Origin: Clostridium sp. LS
GTDB taxonomy: Bacteria > Bacillota > Clostridia > Clostridiales > Clostridiaceae
Direction of reading: 5' to 3'
NCBI RefSeq assembly: GCF_002760435.1
Contig: NZ_AUUU01000100.1
Coordinates: 1 to 58,502 of the forward strand
DNA: 58,502 nt
In this document: piece after piece, positions 8,886 through 17,750 of the stretch
Numbering within the stretch: the stretch's first letter is position 1
How the letters are laid out: each line of letters begins with the position of its first letter
Translations under genes and position numbers: made by a program
Notes under the pieces: model-generated
What the model was told of the DNA's origin: nothing
Databases searched by the model: none
What the model saw: only the letters and a program-made list of their open reading frames with translations

Positions 8886-9611
8886 ATGCTTAAAGTTAAT
8901 CACATTCATAAGGATTTTGGTGAATTTAAGCTCAAAGATATAGATTTTCGAGTAAATGATGGAGAGTATTTTGTTATATTAGGACCTACAGGAACAGGGA
9001 AAACCCTTATTCTTGAATCAATAGCTGGAATGTATAAATTAGATAAAGGTGATATATATATTGATGAGCTCAATATTACAAAAGTATCACCAGAAAACAG
9101 AAATATTGGTCTTGTATATCAGAGCTATTTATTGTTTCCTCATTTGTTAGTAAGAGAGAATATTTCTTTTGGACTTAAGGCAAGGAAGGTAAAAAAGAAA
9201 GATATTACGATAGCCTTAGATGAAATAACTGAAATGTTAAATATAGGACATTTGCTAAATAGAAAAGTTAATAATTTAAGTGGAGGAGAACAGCAAAGAG
9301 TAGCTTTTGCAAGGGCTATTGTAACAAAGCCTAAAATACTTTTATTGGATGAGGTAAGTAGTGCTTTAGACCCGAATACTAAAATGGAATTTCAAGTTAA
9401 TTTAAAGAAAATACATAAGAAATTGCATACGACAACAATTCATGTTACTCATGATTTTAATGAAGCATTATATTTAGCAGATAGAATAGCAATTATTAAT
9501 GAAGGAAAAATATGTGAAATAGGAACTCCGGAAGATATATTTAATAATCCTAAAACAGATTTTGCAGCTAAATTTGTTTTAGGAAATAATTCGAAGTGTG
9601 GAGATGTATAA
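8886..9611 (+). CDS. modC: Molybdate ABC transporter ATPase
   Basis: 241 residues. Walker A is GPTGTGKT (an unusual T replaces the common S/C), the Q-loop is in LVYQSYLLFP, the signature is LSGGEQQR, Walker B is ILLLDEVSSALD and the switch His is in VTHDF. It ends soon after the ATPase domain, so it lacks the C-terminal TOBE/MOP molybdate sensor found in E. coli ModC. Trans-inhibition by that domain is therefore not expected. Confidence 0.88.
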   Translation: MLKVNHIHKDFGEFKLKDIDFRVNDGEYFVILGPTGTGKTLILESIAGMYKLDKGDIYIDELNITKVSPENRNIGLVYQSYLLFPHLLVRENISFGLKARKVKKKDITIALDEITEMLNIGHLLNRKVNNLSGGEQQRVAFARAIVTKPKILLLDEVSSALDPNTKMEFQVNLKKIHKKLHTTTIHVTHDFNEALYLADRIAIINEGKICEIGTPEDIFNNPKTDFAAKFVLGNNSKCGDV

Positions 9612-9638
9612 AAAGTTTATTTGTAGATGATAAACCAA

Positions 9639-10502
9639 TTAATCTAAATTTAAAATTGTTCCTGTTCTATTTATAAATGTATTTTTACAATTTTCATTAA
9701 TTGCTTTAACAGCATTTTCACCAGTGCAGTGAGATAATCCTAATAAACCGGGGGTCAAATTGTTTATACATTTAATAGATTTTGCTATTCTATTAGTATC
9801 TGCTTCTATAAGATGTGTTCCGCCTATTATTCCAGCTATTTTTTCATTAGTTCTTTCTTTAATAGTTTCTACAATATTTAAAAATCCTGGATGAGCACAA
9901 CCAAGTAATATAACAATTCCATTTTTAGTTTTGACGCCTAGAGATATTTCATCATTAAAAGTATCAACTTCATATTTATCACCAATTTTAAGCTGCATAT
10001 CTTTGTTTAGCTTTTCAAATTCATAGTATTTATTAAAGTTAGAAAATACAAGGATTTCATCACTTATTTTTAATACATCATCATGCACAAAATTTATGGG
10101 AACATTTTTGCTTTGAAGGTATTTCTTATTAAAATCTATACCAACATATTTATAGCCGCTCTCCTTTGAAAAATCAGATTTAAGTTTGCCATCTGAATAA
10201 TGATACCTTTCACTTTTTTCAAAAAAATGTTCACTTACTATAATTGTAGGAGTTATATTGTAAGTATCTAATAATTTTTTTACACCACCACAATGATCAT
10301 AATGAGCATGACTCAATATTAAAACATCGACATCTTTAAGATTGATATTTAATTTTTCAGCATTATCGATAAAATCACCTGTTTTTCCTGTATCAAAAAG
10401 AACTTTACATTTGCTTGTTTCAATAAACATAGATAATCCGTGTTCATATTTTAATAATTTACTATCATCTTGAGAGTTTTCTATTAATGTTGTTAGTCTC
10501 AT
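9639..10502 (-). CDS. MBL-fold metallo-hydrolase
   Basis: 287 residues with the metal site HAHYDHCGG (about 66-74), further ligands in LLGCAHPG and GGTHL, and a late His in LSHCTGEN. This is the branch named after the RFA-P-synthase-like hydrolases. In anaerobes these proteins often accompany MinD-type ATPases, NifX-like and DUF134 proteins, as here. It is divergent from the ATPase at 10787 over a 284-bp region carrying an inverted repeat. The substrate is unknown. Confidence 0.8.
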   Translation of the reverse strand: MRLTTLIENSQDDSKLLKYEHGLSMFIETSKCKVLFDTGKTGDFIDNAEKLNINLKDVDVLILSHAHYDHCGGVKKLLDTYNITPTIIVSEHFFEKSERYHYSDGKLKSDFSKESGYKYVGIDFNKKYLQSKNVPINFVHDDVLKISDEILVFSNFNKYYEFEKLNKDMQLKIGDKYEVDTFNDEISLGVKTKNGIVILLGCAHPGFLNIVETIKERTNEKIAGIIGGTHLIEADTNRIAKSIKCINNLTPGLLGLSHCTGENAVKAINENCKNTFINRTGTILNLD

Positions 10503-10599
10503 TTTAACACTCCATTCTTATTAAAGTCATATATGATTTTAATTTGAAAAATTAGGCAAAAGCATATTTAGATTATATCAGTTTGTCGTAATAATTAAT

Positions 10600-10650
10600 A
10601 GCATTTGACAGTAACAAATTATGAGAGTAATATAATAATTGTCAAATGCC
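10600..10650. promoter_or_regulatory. Inverted repeat between the MBL hydrolase and MinD-like ATPase genes
   Basis: GCATTTGACA (10601-10610) and TGTCAAATGC (10640-10649) are exact inverted copies with centres 39 bp apart, about four helical turns. The same core occurs at 7057 and 14243/14285. It is probably a shared operator for the redox gene group; this is inferred from recurrence and position. Confidence 0.55.
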
Positions 10651-10786
10651 ACTAATTTTGTGGTGATGGTTAAATTATGATAGCATTGCTATAACTTCGG
10701 GATTAGAAAATTCAATAAAGACTAATCCGAAGAAATTACAATTGAATAGAGAAATTTATAATTAGATTGGAGGAATAGCAGGAGTT

Positions 10787-11338
10787 ATGAAAATATCAAT
10801 ACTTAGTGGCAAAGGTGGAGTCGGAAAAACTACTATAGCATCTTCTTTAGTTGAACTAGATAATGGTATAACTTTAGGTACAGAAATTGGTGTAGTAAAA
10901 GATCTTCCGGGAAAATTAATAAATCATTTAAGAGAAAATGGAAGAGAATTCAATTCTGATGAACAATTAATTATAAGTGATGAATCAACAGGAAGTGAAT
11001 CAGCAATAATATCATCTATTATAGGAAGCGATGTTGTTTTAGTTGTTGCAGAACCTACAAAATCTGGTTTTGAACATTTAATGAGAGTAGTAGCTTTATG
11101 TGAACAATTTGGGGTATTTACAATGGTTTGTATTAATAAATTTGACATAAATGAAGAGATGAGTAATAAAATAGAGGAATTCGTTAAAAATGAAGGCTTA
11201 GTTTTAGTAGGCAAAATTCAACATAATGATGTTATTGAAGCTATAGATGATTTAAAACCAATTAAAGATTATGAAAATAGTAAAGCATTCAGTTCTATTA
11301 AAGATATGTGGCAGAACATAAGAAATTACATTTGTTAA
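10787..11338 (+). CDS. Compact MinD/Mrp-like P-loop ATPase lacking the ferredoxin insert
   Basis: 183 residues. The deviant Walker A is KGGVGKTT at the N-terminus. The region SAIISSIIGSDVVLVVAEPT and the following CINKFD (the K-D nucleotide-base site) match the C-terminal half of the roughly 280-residue MinD-type ATPases that carry two ferredoxin clusters. The middle of that family is missing: there is no cysteine-rich ferredoxin part, no EEPN segment, and the usual DGPPG is replaced by DESTGS. The frame is clean and the ribosome site strong, so it may be a functional short form rather than debris. Confidence 0.75.
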   Translation: MKISILSGKGGVGKTTIASSLVELDNGITLGTEIGVVKDLPGKLINHLRENGREFNSDEQLIISDESTGSESAIISSIIGSDVVLVVAEPTKSGFEHLMRVVALCEQFGVFTMVCINKFDINEEMSNKIEEFVKNEGLVLVGKIQHNDVIEAIDDLKPIKDYENSKAFSSIKDMWQNIRNYIC

Positions 11339-11370
11339 GTTTAAGAATAAATTCTTTTAAACCATTAGAT

Positions 11371-11412
11371 TTGGGGTGGAAAACTTTATTTTGAGTATTT
11401 CCACCTTTTTGA
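11371..11412 (+). terminator. Terminator hairpin, near-copy of one at 49759
   Basis: GGTGGAAAACT pairs with AGTATTTCCACC around TTATTTTG and is followed by a T-run. It terminates the ATPase gene. The same loop and flanks occur at 49759-49800 with compensating stem changes. Confidence 0.75.
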
Positions 11413-11572
11413 GATATCAAGAATAAGTAAATATATGGCTTAAAATAAAGTGAAATTAAGCTAGAACATATATAGTTGTGAAATCATACAAAACATTAGT
11501 TTTGTTAATAATATTTAAAAATAACACTATGGGCCAAGTTAAATTAATTAAAGTAAAATAAGGAGAATATAA

Positions 11573-12025
11573 ATGAATAATATAAGGGAACGAGCTATGG
11601 ATTTATTTAAACAAGGATATAATTGTTCTCAATCTGTGTTTGGTGCTCTTTGTGAAGAATGCAATATAGATTTTGAAACAGCACTTAAATTATCGTCTTC
11701 CTTTGGAGGAGGAATGGGTAGGTTACGTGAGGTTTGTGGAGCAGTAAGCGGTATGTTTATGGTAGCTGGTATGAAATATGGTTATAGTGATCCGAAGGAT
11801 AGCTTATCTAAAGCTAAACATTATAAGAAAATTCAGGAGTTGGCTGAACAATTTGAGGAAAAGAATGGTTCAATAGTTTGTAGAGAGCTCTTAGGATTAT
11901 CAAATAAAAAGGATAATTATATCCCAGAAGAAAGGACAACTGAATATTATAAGAAACGTCCATGTTCAGAAATTGTTGGTGACGCGGCTGAAATTATATA
12001 TGAATTTATAAAATTAAATAAATGA
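11573..12025 (+). CDS. C_GCAxxG_C_C family redox protein
   Basis: 150 residues with the family pattern: Cys in YNCSQSV (about 18), CGAVSGMF (about 54), Cys in IVCRELLG and the C-terminal Cys in RPCSEIV. The glycine-rich SFGGGMGR precedes the CGA motif. The family is believed to bind metal or handle redox electrons and is usually near sulfur or Fe-S genes; no reaction is proven. It starts after AAGGAGAA. Confidence 0.85.
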   Translation: MNNIRERAMDLFKQGYNCSQSVFGALCEECNIDFETALKLSSSFGGGMGRLREVCGAVSGMFMVAGMKYGYSDPKDSLSKAKHYKKIQELAEQFEEKNGSIVCRELLGLSNKKDNYIPEERTTEYYKKRPCSEIVGDAAEIIYEFIKLNK

Positions 12026-12221
12026 TGTTAAGATGAAATTTTAGACTATAAGATGTAGAAAATATATAGTGTTTTTTTGCTAGCAATATGTGGTTTTGTT
12101 ACTGGACATACAAATTTGAAGCATTTTATTTAATCTAGTATAATTAAATATATAAATATTTATAACAGATTTAAGTATTATGTTAATATTGAATATATAG
12201 TAATCCAAGGAGGATAAAAAA

Positions 12222-12677
12222 GTGGCAAGACCAACTAAGTTTAGAAGAGTGGAATTTTTCCCAGAAGATGATTTTTTTGTACCATGTGGAAAACCAAAAT
12301 GTCAAATAGAAGAAATAGTTTTAAAAGTAGAAGAACTTGAAGCAATGAGGCTTAAAGATATAGAAGAGCTAAATCAAGAGGAATGTGCTGAAAAAATGCA
12401 AGTATCCAGGCAAACTTTTCAAAATATAATAGACAGTGCAAGAAAAAAAGTAGCCACAGCATTAACAGAAGGCAAGGCAATAAGAATAAGTGGTGGTCAC
12501 TATACTACGAAGCTTTGCAAATTTAAATGTGCAGAATGTGGAACAATTTATGAAATAAACTATGATCAAGATAGAGTTGTTTGTCCAAACTGTGGTTCAG
12601 ATAAAGTTATGTGCAGTAAAAAAGCAGGATTTTGCAGAAATTGGTGTAAAGGTAATAATACAGAACAAAATATTTAA
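12222..12677 (+). CDS. DUF134 (UPF0251) predicted DNA-binding regulator
   Basis: 151 residues starting with GTG after CAAGGAGGAT. It opens MARPTKFRRVEFFP, typical of DUF134. The middle is a sigma-70-region-4-like helix-turn-helix (QEECAEKMQVSRQTFQNII). The C-terminus is a zinc-ribbon-like Cys cluster (CKFKCAECG, CPNCG, then four more Cys). In other anaerobes DUF134 proteins lie beside NifX-like and MinD-like ATPase genes, as here, and are thought to be their regulators. It is a candidate binder of the recurrent motif in this region. Confidence 0.85.
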   Translation: MARPTKFRRVEFFPEDDFFVPCGKPKCQIEEIVLKVEELEAMRLKDIEELNQEECAEKMQVSRQTFQNIIDSARKKVATALTEGKAIRISGGHYTTKLCKFKCAECGTIYEINYDQDRVVCPNCGSDKVMCSKKAGFCRNWCKGNNTEQNI

Positions 12678-12683
12678 TAGATT

Positions 12684-12715
12684 TAGCTAGAAAAAGTATT
12701 TCTAGCTTTTTTCTT
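12684..12715 (+). terminator. Terminator of the DUF134 gene
   Basis: AGCTAGAAA and TTTCTAGCT form a 9-bp stem, followed by a long T-rich tract. Confidence 0.85.
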
Positions 12716-12892
12716 TTTTGCCATTGTGATGAAGTATTTACCAGATTCAGATAGAGAAGTTGTAATATTTGAGCTTATATTAATCATAATTTTTTATTCA
12801 AAAATATACTAGCATATTATATCTATAAGGAAAAATTATTTATTTTTATATATTAATAAGAATATGTTATAGTATATTATAGAGGTGAAAAT

Positions 12893-13768
12893 ATGTTAGA
12901 TTTTAGAATAGATACCTTTTTAACTGTATGTGAATATATGAATTTCACAAAAGCATCAGAAGTACTTTGTATTACACAACCTGCCGTATCACAACATATT
13001 AAATATTTAGAAAAAACTTATGAAATTAAGCTGTTTGAATACGAAGGGAAAAAAATAAGGCTCACAAAAGCAGGGGAGATCTTGTATCAAACTGCTATAA
13101 CAATGAAACATGATGAAAAATTCTTAAAAGAAAAAATTTTTGAAGAAAAATCAGGAGTAAGGAATCTTAAATTTGGTGCAACCCTTACAATTGGGGAATT
13201 TATATTGCCTTTAAAACTTCACAACTATTTGAATAAAAATAGTAATATAAATATTACGATGATTGCAGGAAATACTAAGGAACTTCTTAATAAATTAGAA
13301 CATGGTGAAATTGATTTTGCATTAGTAGAAGGATATTTTATTAAAAGCGAATATGATTATGTTGTATACTCAAAGGAAAACTATATTTGTGTAGCAGGAA
13401 AAGATTATAAATTTCAAAAGCAGCCTAAAGTATTAGAAGACCTACTTGGAGAAAGCTTGATTGTAAGAGAAAAGGGATCTGGAACAAGGGATATTTTTGA
13501 AAAAAATTTAGAAGAACAAAACTTGACTATAAAAGATTTTAATAAAGTTATAGAAATAGGAAATATTAATACAATAAAGTATTTAGTTAAAAATAGCAAT
13601 GGAATTACAGCCATATATGAAGCGGCAGTAAAAGAAGAATTAGAAAATGGTAGTTTACAAAAAGTTGAAATTGAGGATTTGCAGAAAAAACATTGTTTTT
13701 ATTTTATATGGAGGAAGAATAGTGCTTTTGAAGCTTTGTATAAAGAAATATTTAAGGATCTTCAATAA
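12893..13768 (+). CDS. LysR-family transcriptional regulator
   Basis: 291 residues. The N-terminal winged helix-turn-helix (about 1-60) contains FTKASEVLCITQPAVSQHIK, followed by a two-lobe substrate-binding domain (about 88-290) with the YFIKSEYDYV and SGTRDIFE segments. It starts after GAGGTGAAAAT and is convergent with the NifX-like gene. The effector is unknown. It competes with the DUF134 protein as the possible controller of the nearby inverted repeats. Confidence 0.88.
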   Translation: MLDFRIDTFLTVCEYMNFTKASEVLCITQPAVSQHIKYLEKTYEIKLFEYEGKKIRLTKAGEILYQTAITMKHDEKFLKEKIFEEKSGVRNLKFGATLTIGEFILPLKLHNYLNKNSNINITMIAGNTKELLNKLEHGEIDFALVEGYFIKSEYDYVVYSKENYICVAGKDYKFQKQPKVLEDLLGESLIVREKGSGTRDIFEKNLEEQNLTIKDFNKVIEIGNINTIKYLVKNSNGITAIYEAAVKEELENGSLQKVEIEDLQKKHCFYFIWRKNSAFEALYKEIFKDLQ

Positions 13769-13777
13769 TTAATACAT

Positions 13778-13826
13778 AAAAAAGTTGTTCATAGTAATTC
13801 AAAAAATTACTATGAACAACTTTTTA
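13778..13826. terminator. Bidirectional terminator between lysR and nifX-like genes
   Basis: AAAAAGTTGTTCATAGTAAT and ATTACTATGAACAACTTTTT form a perfect stem with A- and T-runs at the two ends, so it can act on both strands. Confidence 0.9.
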
Positions 13827-13833
13827 ATTGAGT

Positions 13834-14193
13834 TTATTCGTTATGGCATTCATGTTCATGACAGACGTCAGCAGAATCTACAAGAGAACCTTCAAGCCAT
13901 TTTAAAGCTACAGTTTTGATATCTCCAGAGCAGCCGCGTAAAACATCTATACCAGCATTATTTAACACTCTTACAGCACCTTCACCCATATTTCCAGCAA
14001 GCAGAACTTTAACTCCCATGCCAGAAAGAGTAGTTGCAATATTTGATTTGCAGCCACAGCCAGCTGGTGATGAAATAGTTTCGGAATCTGTTATTTCTTT
14101 AGATTGTGTATTAACTGTAAAGATTGTGTAATATTCACAATGTCCAAAGTGATCATCGATATTATTGTTACGTGATGGTAATGCTATTTTCAT
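13834..14193 (-). CDS. NifX/NifB-type dinitrogenase-cofactor-like protein
   Basis: 119 residues from MKIALPSR. The upstream in-frame ATG at 14211 is rejected because the ribosome site GGAGGT lies between the two and is spaced for 14193. The fold signature is visible: DDHFGHCEYYTIF near the start, then the glycine-rich GMGVKVLLAGNMGEGAVRVL. Nothing else suggests nitrogen fixation in the window. Such stand-alone proteins probably bind or carry Fe-S or Mo-Fe-S units. It has a His/Cys-rich tail (CHEHECH) and is divergent from the sirohaem reductase at 14505. Confidence 0.85.
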   Translation of the reverse strand: MKIALPSRNNNIDDHFGHCEYYTIFTVNTQSKEITDSETISSPAGCGCKSNIATTLSGMGVKVLLAGNMGEGAVRVLNNAGIDVLRGCSGDIKTVALKWLEGSLVDSADVCHEHECHNE

Positions 14194-14242
14194 AATATAA
14201 ACCTCCAACAAAATATTAAAGGAGCATATATAACAAAAAGGT

Positions 14243-14298
14243 TATTGGCATATGCCCTTTATATATTATAATAAACTTATAAGTGGCATATGTCAATA
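14243..14298. promoter_or_regulatory. Paired TATTGNCATATGCC sites in the nifX-like/sirohaem reductase control region
   Basis: TATTGGCATATGCC (14243-14256) and GGCATATGTCAATA (14285-14298) are inverted near-copies with centres 42 bp apart. They lie between divergent genes and resemble the repeats at 7057 and 10600. A joint operator is inferred. The remaining stretch to 14504 shows no gene. Confidence 0.55.
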
Positions 14299-14504
14299 AT
14301 GTTAACAATAAAGATTGTAATACGATATCTCATATAAATTTTAGTATAAGCATAAACATCAAACACCATATTGAATCATTAGATATATTTATGGTTATAT
14401 TATAAATTCTTATTTTACTTACCAATAATCCAATATTATACTTTAAGATATTAAAACTAATTAATTAGAATAAATTACATATTTGAGGGAGATGCATATC
14501 GTTT

Positions 14505-15365
14505 ATGGTTAATGCTAAGAGACAAAAGGAAATGAAAGTTTTAGGATTTCTATTGCAAAATGATAAAGAACATTATTCAGTCAGGTTCTTAAGCAAAGCA
14601 GGAAATTATACAGTGGAAGAATTAAGAATGATTAATAAGATTGCAGAAAAATATGGACGAGGCTATGTTGGCCTCACTACTAGACTTCAAATTGAAGTAC
14701 CATGGGTTAAAGATGAAGATGCAGATAAAGTAATCGATGAAGCTAAAAAATTAGGGTTACGTCATGGCGGGACAGGCCAAAAAGTAAGACCATTAGTTGC
14801 ATGTAAAGGAACTGTGTGTCTTCACGGAAACATTGACACGCAAGGCATCTGTAGAGAATTGGAAGACAAATATTTTGGGACAGATACTCCTCATAAATGC
14901 AAAATAGGAATAGTTGGCTGTGCCAATAATTGTGCAAAAGCTAATATAAATGATATAGGAGTTATGGGAAGAACAATACCAGAATTTAATTTAGATAATT
15001 GCGTTGGATGTGGTCTTTGTGTACAGAGCTGCAGGCAAAAAGCCTTAGAAATAGTAGATAAGAAGATAGTTTATAATAATGGACTATGTGTTAGCTGTGG
15101 TGAATGTGTGAGAGTATGCAAAACTAATGCTGCTATTGTTAAAGAAAAAGGTGCTGAAATATTTGTTGGTGGAAGATTTGGAAGAGGTATAAGAATTGGA
15201 GATTCGCTAGGAAGAATATTTGATGAAGAAAAGATAATACCTACTATTGATAAAATAATGAAGTATTACAGGGAAGTTGGCCAAAAAGGAGAAAGAATTT
15301 CTACAGTTATGGACAGAATCGGTAAGAAAAAGTTTATATCTAATATATTAAGTGAGATTGAGTAA
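14505..15365 (+). CDS. Sirohaem sulfite/nitrite reductase-like protein with two 4Fe-4S clusters
   Basis: 286 residues. An N-terminal ferredoxin-like half-domain is followed by the sirohaem/4Fe-4S ligand pattern CKGTVC and GCANNCAKA. An inserted bacterial ferredoxin comes next (CVGCGLCVQSCRQ and CVSCGECVRVC), then the second half-domain. This is the layout of small one-chain assimilatory or AsrC-like reductases. The Asr partner subunits are absent, so the electron donor is unknown. It probably reduces sulfite in the cytoplasm. The spacing from GAGGGA to the ATG is a little long (14 nt). Confidence 0.82.
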   Translation: MVNAKRQKEMKVLGFLLQNDKEHYSVRFLSKAGNYTVEELRMINKIAEKYGRGYVGLTTRLQIEVPWVKDEDADKVIDEAKKLGLRHGGTGQKVRPLVACKGTVCLHGNIDTQGICRELEDKYFGTDTPHKCKIGIVGCANNCAKANINDIGVMGRTIPEFNLDNCVGCGLCVQSCRQKALEIVDKKIVYNNGLCVSCGECVRVCKTNAAIVKEKGAEIFVGGRFGRGIRIGDSLGRIFDEEKIIPTIDKIMKYYREVGQKGERISTVMDRIGKKKFISNILSEIE

Positions 15366-15399
15366 TCTTTTAACATAAATTTAAGTACTTATATCTATT

Positions 15400-15438
15400 C
15401 ATCTAGGCGTTAGTATTTGTGCTTAGATGGATGTTTTT
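15400..15438 (+). terminator. Terminator of the sirohaem reductase gene
   Basis: CATCTAGGC and GCTTAGATG pair around a 12-nt loop, then GATGTTTTTAT. Confidence 0.7.
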
Positions 15439-15525
15439 ATATATAAAATACTAAGAGATAATTCCAATTTAATATGTGATTTAATCACATGAAAAATATG
15501 TGAATTAGTTATAATGTATGATTGA

Positions 15526-15744
15526 AGAAGTATAGTACAAATTGCTAAAGAGTTTTGAAGTAATAATAATTATAATATGAATGTCTTATGTGATAAGGAC
15601 AGCACTGTTGCAATGAATTATGATATTGAATCTATACAGAGAACTTTGTTTATAGGTAAAAATGGATATATTGTTGGAGATCATATGGAGGAAATAACCA
15701 AAGTCGAATTGGATAAAGAAATTAAATCTTTATTAAGTGATTAA
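15526..15744 (+). pseudogene. C-terminal remnant of a TlpA/ResA thiol-disulfide oxidoreductase
   Basis: One frame reads IVQIAKEF, a TGA at 15556, then SNNNYNMNVLCDKDSTVAMN, and later LFIGKNGYIVGDHM before TAA at 15742. This matches the last part of TlpA-type thioredoxins (the 'LDKD...IPTT.FIDKNGYIVG' pattern). The CxxC domain and start are gone and a stop interrupts the rest, so it is decayed. It lies directly before thioredoxin. Confidence 0.65.
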
Positions 15745-15828
15745 GTTACAGATATAAAACAAGAACAAAACTATAATAAAGATATAGAAAGTTTGAAGAT
15801 TATAATATTTAAATTGGAGGAATTAAGT

Positions 15829-16146
15829 ATGGCAAAAATTATAAATAGTAATGAATTTATAGAAAATGTTGAAAATGCCGAGGGGGTAGTAGTTGTTGAT
15901 TTTTTTGCAACTTGGTGTGGTCCATGTAAGATGTTAGGTCCAGTATTTGAAGGTGTTAGCAATGAAATGGGAGATAAAGCTAAGTTTTTTAAGTTAGATG
16001 TTGATGAAGGTGGGCAAATAGCTCAAAAATATGGAATATCTGCAGTTCCAACAATGATCATATTTAAAGATGGAACTCCAGTAGAAAATTTAGCTGGTTT
16101 TATGCCTAAGGATAATATAATAAATAAGGTAAGTGCTCATTTATAA
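15829..16146 (+). CDS. trxA: Thioredoxin
   Basis: 105 residues with active site WCGPCK (about 31-36), the conserved FFATW before it and the cis-Pro loop AVPTMI. The ATG at 15829 is chosen over an in-frame ATG at 15793 because TTGGAGGAATTAAGT is spaced for it and the extra residues do not fit the family. It is a cytoplasmic disulfide reductant, probably co-transcribed with the DsrE-like gene at 16244. Confidence 0.92.
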   Translation: MAKIINSNEFIENVENAEGVVVVDFFATWCGPCKMLGPVFEGVSNEMGDKAKFFKLDVDEGGQIAQKYGISAVPTMIIFKDGTPVENLAGFMPKDNIINKVSAHL

Positions 16147-16243
16147 AATGGCATAATGCAGTGTTAAACTTCACATTGTTAAGAAAAAATAAATCTAACA
16201 TGTGGAGTTTAAATTATTTATATTAAAGGAGGTAATTATTGTT

Positions 16244-16597
16244 TTGGAATACAAAGTTATATTTCATATAGATGAACTTAATAAATGGAATTTAGTACTA
16301 AAGAATGTGAGTAATTTATTAGATGTCATAGGTAATAGTAAATTTTATATTGAAGTGCTAGGAAATGCAGAAGCAGTGAGAGCGTATAAAACTTCTAGTG
16401 AAGAAATTAGCTTAAATATTGAAAATTCTCTGAAAGAGTTGAATGCTAAAGGAATTAAGTTCGTAGCATGTAATAATGCACTAAAAGCTTTTGAATTGAA
16501 AAAGGAAGATATAAATTCTTTTATAGATATTGTTCCTGCTGGTGTTCTGGAATTAGTAGAAAAACAAATGGAAGGTTATAGTTATATAAAGCCTTAA
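16244..16597 (+). CDS. DsrE-family protein
   Basis: 117 residues from a TTG codon, chosen because AAAGGAGGT lies 10 nt upstream of it. The reading matches DsrE/YchN folds: KVIFHIDELNKWNLVLKNVS, EVLGNAEAVRAY, a GIKFVACNNALKAF segment with the family Cys, and IVPAGVLELVEKQ near the end. DsrE-like proteins bind or relay sulfur on that Cys. Its position after trxA suggests sulfur or redox work. Confidence 0.82.
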   Translation: MEYKVIFHIDELNKWNLVLKNVSNLLDVIGNSKFYIEVLGNAEAVRAYKTSSEEISLNIENSLKELNAKGIKFVACNNALKAFELKKEDINSFIDIVPAGVLELVEKQMEGYSYIKP

Positions 16598-16947
16598 GCG
16601 ATTGATAGCTATTAATATGCGAACAATATATAGATTATAGATTAAATTACTTAAAAGTAAGAAATACCAAATGAAAGCGGATTTTTTATATGTGTTATTG
16701 AGTAGAAGATCGGCTTGTGCAAGGATTGAATAATTGCTAATGTAATAAAGAAGAATTGTTTAATAATGGAACTACAATAGTGATTTATAAGTATGATATA
16801 ATACACTTGGCTAAATTGCACAAAATACTAGCCAATAGGGGTAGACTGGATAGAAATATTTAGCCTGCCTTTATTAATTTCTAAAAAAACTGAGTATTGA
16901 ATTGAAATATATCTATAGATTTGAAGTTTACGACGCATACTAATGTG

Positions 16948-16972
16948 GATATTCATATAAGTAATGAATATC
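16948..16972. other. Small palindrome in the 429-bp gap before the DUF421 gene
   Basis: GATATTCAT and ATGAATATC form a 9-bp stem with a 7-nt loop and no T-run, so an operator is more likely than a terminator. A second imperfect pair, TTGGCTA/TAGCCAA, lies at about 16808-16835. No gene was found in 16598-17026. Confidence 0.35.
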
Positions 16973-17026
16973 TATGAAATAAATAGTAACTTTGCATACT
17001 AGATATAATTAGGAGGTAATGTTTAA

Positions 17027-17749
17027 ATGACAAACTTAGTAATTAATACAGTTATAAAGACAATTTTAGCGTATGTCTTTGCATTAATTTTAGCAAGGGG
17101 TATGGGTAGAAAACTTATATCCCAAATGACTTTTTTTGATTTTGTTGTAGGTGTAAGTATGGGAACATTAGTTGCAAATGTAATGGTAGATTCATCGAAT
17201 CCAACATTTTCTTCTGTTGCAGCATTAATAATAGTAACAGTTTTAAGTATAGGAATTGCTTTTCTCAATATTAAAAGCTTTAAGATAAGAAAAATGACTG
17301 ATTCTGAGCCTATTACTTTAGTAAAGGATGGAAATATTGTAGAAGAAAATATGAAAAATACCAGAATGACAGTTGGAGAATTAATGATGAAGATGAGAGA
17401 AAAGAATGCCTTTAGTTTAGCTGATGTAGAATTTGCAATAATGGAAACAGATGGAGAGCTATCAGTACTTACTAAAGCTGACAAAAAGCCAGTCACTCCC
17501 TTACAAATGAATATTAAAACTGAAAGTGAAGGGCTTATGAAAGATATAATAATTGACGGTGAGTTAATGGAAGAAAATTTAAAGACTGTAGGAGTGGATA
17601 AGAAATGGATTGAAAATGAGCTGAAAAAGCAAAATGTACAAGAGATTTCTGATGTATTTTATGCAGGTATAAACAGCAATAAAAAATTAAATGTATCAAG
17701 AAAATCTGAGAAGGATCATGAGAAACGCGGGCAATATGGAATAGAATGA
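17027..17749 (+). CDS. DUF421 (YetF-like) membrane protein
   Basis: 240 residues: three N-terminal membrane helices (about 5-85, with GMGRKLISQMTFFDFVVGVS), then the cytoplasmic DUF421 domain with MREKNAFSLADVEFAIMETD and the LSVLTKADKKPVTPLQ segment. The family is linked to spore-membrane functions through DUF1657 and SpoVA neighbours. It is one of three DUF421 genes in this window (also 31685 and 33896), but this one has no SpoVA partner and is followed by a clc remnant. It starts after AGGAGGTAATG. Confidence 0.88.
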   Translation: MTNLVINTVIKTILAYVFALILARGMGRKLISQMTFFDFVVGVSMGTLVANVMVDSSNPTFSSVAALIIVTVLSIGIAFLNIKSFKIRKMTDSEPITLVKDGNIVEENMKNTRMTVGELMMKMREKNAFSLADVEFAIMETDGELSVLTKADKKPVTPLQMNIKTESEGLMKDIIIDGELMEENLKTVGVDKKWIENELKKQNVQEISDVFYAGINSNKKLNVSRKSEKDHEKRGQYGIE

Positions 17750-17750
17750 T

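Noticed and set aside
13834..14193. Nitrogen fixation gene
   Set aside because: Although NifX/NifB-like in fold, no nif structural or assembly genes are near; such stand-alone proteins are common in anaerobes.
14240..14300. Sigma-54 promoter from the TGGCA element
   Set aside because: The required TTGC at the -12 position with correct spacing is missing at all the motif sites.
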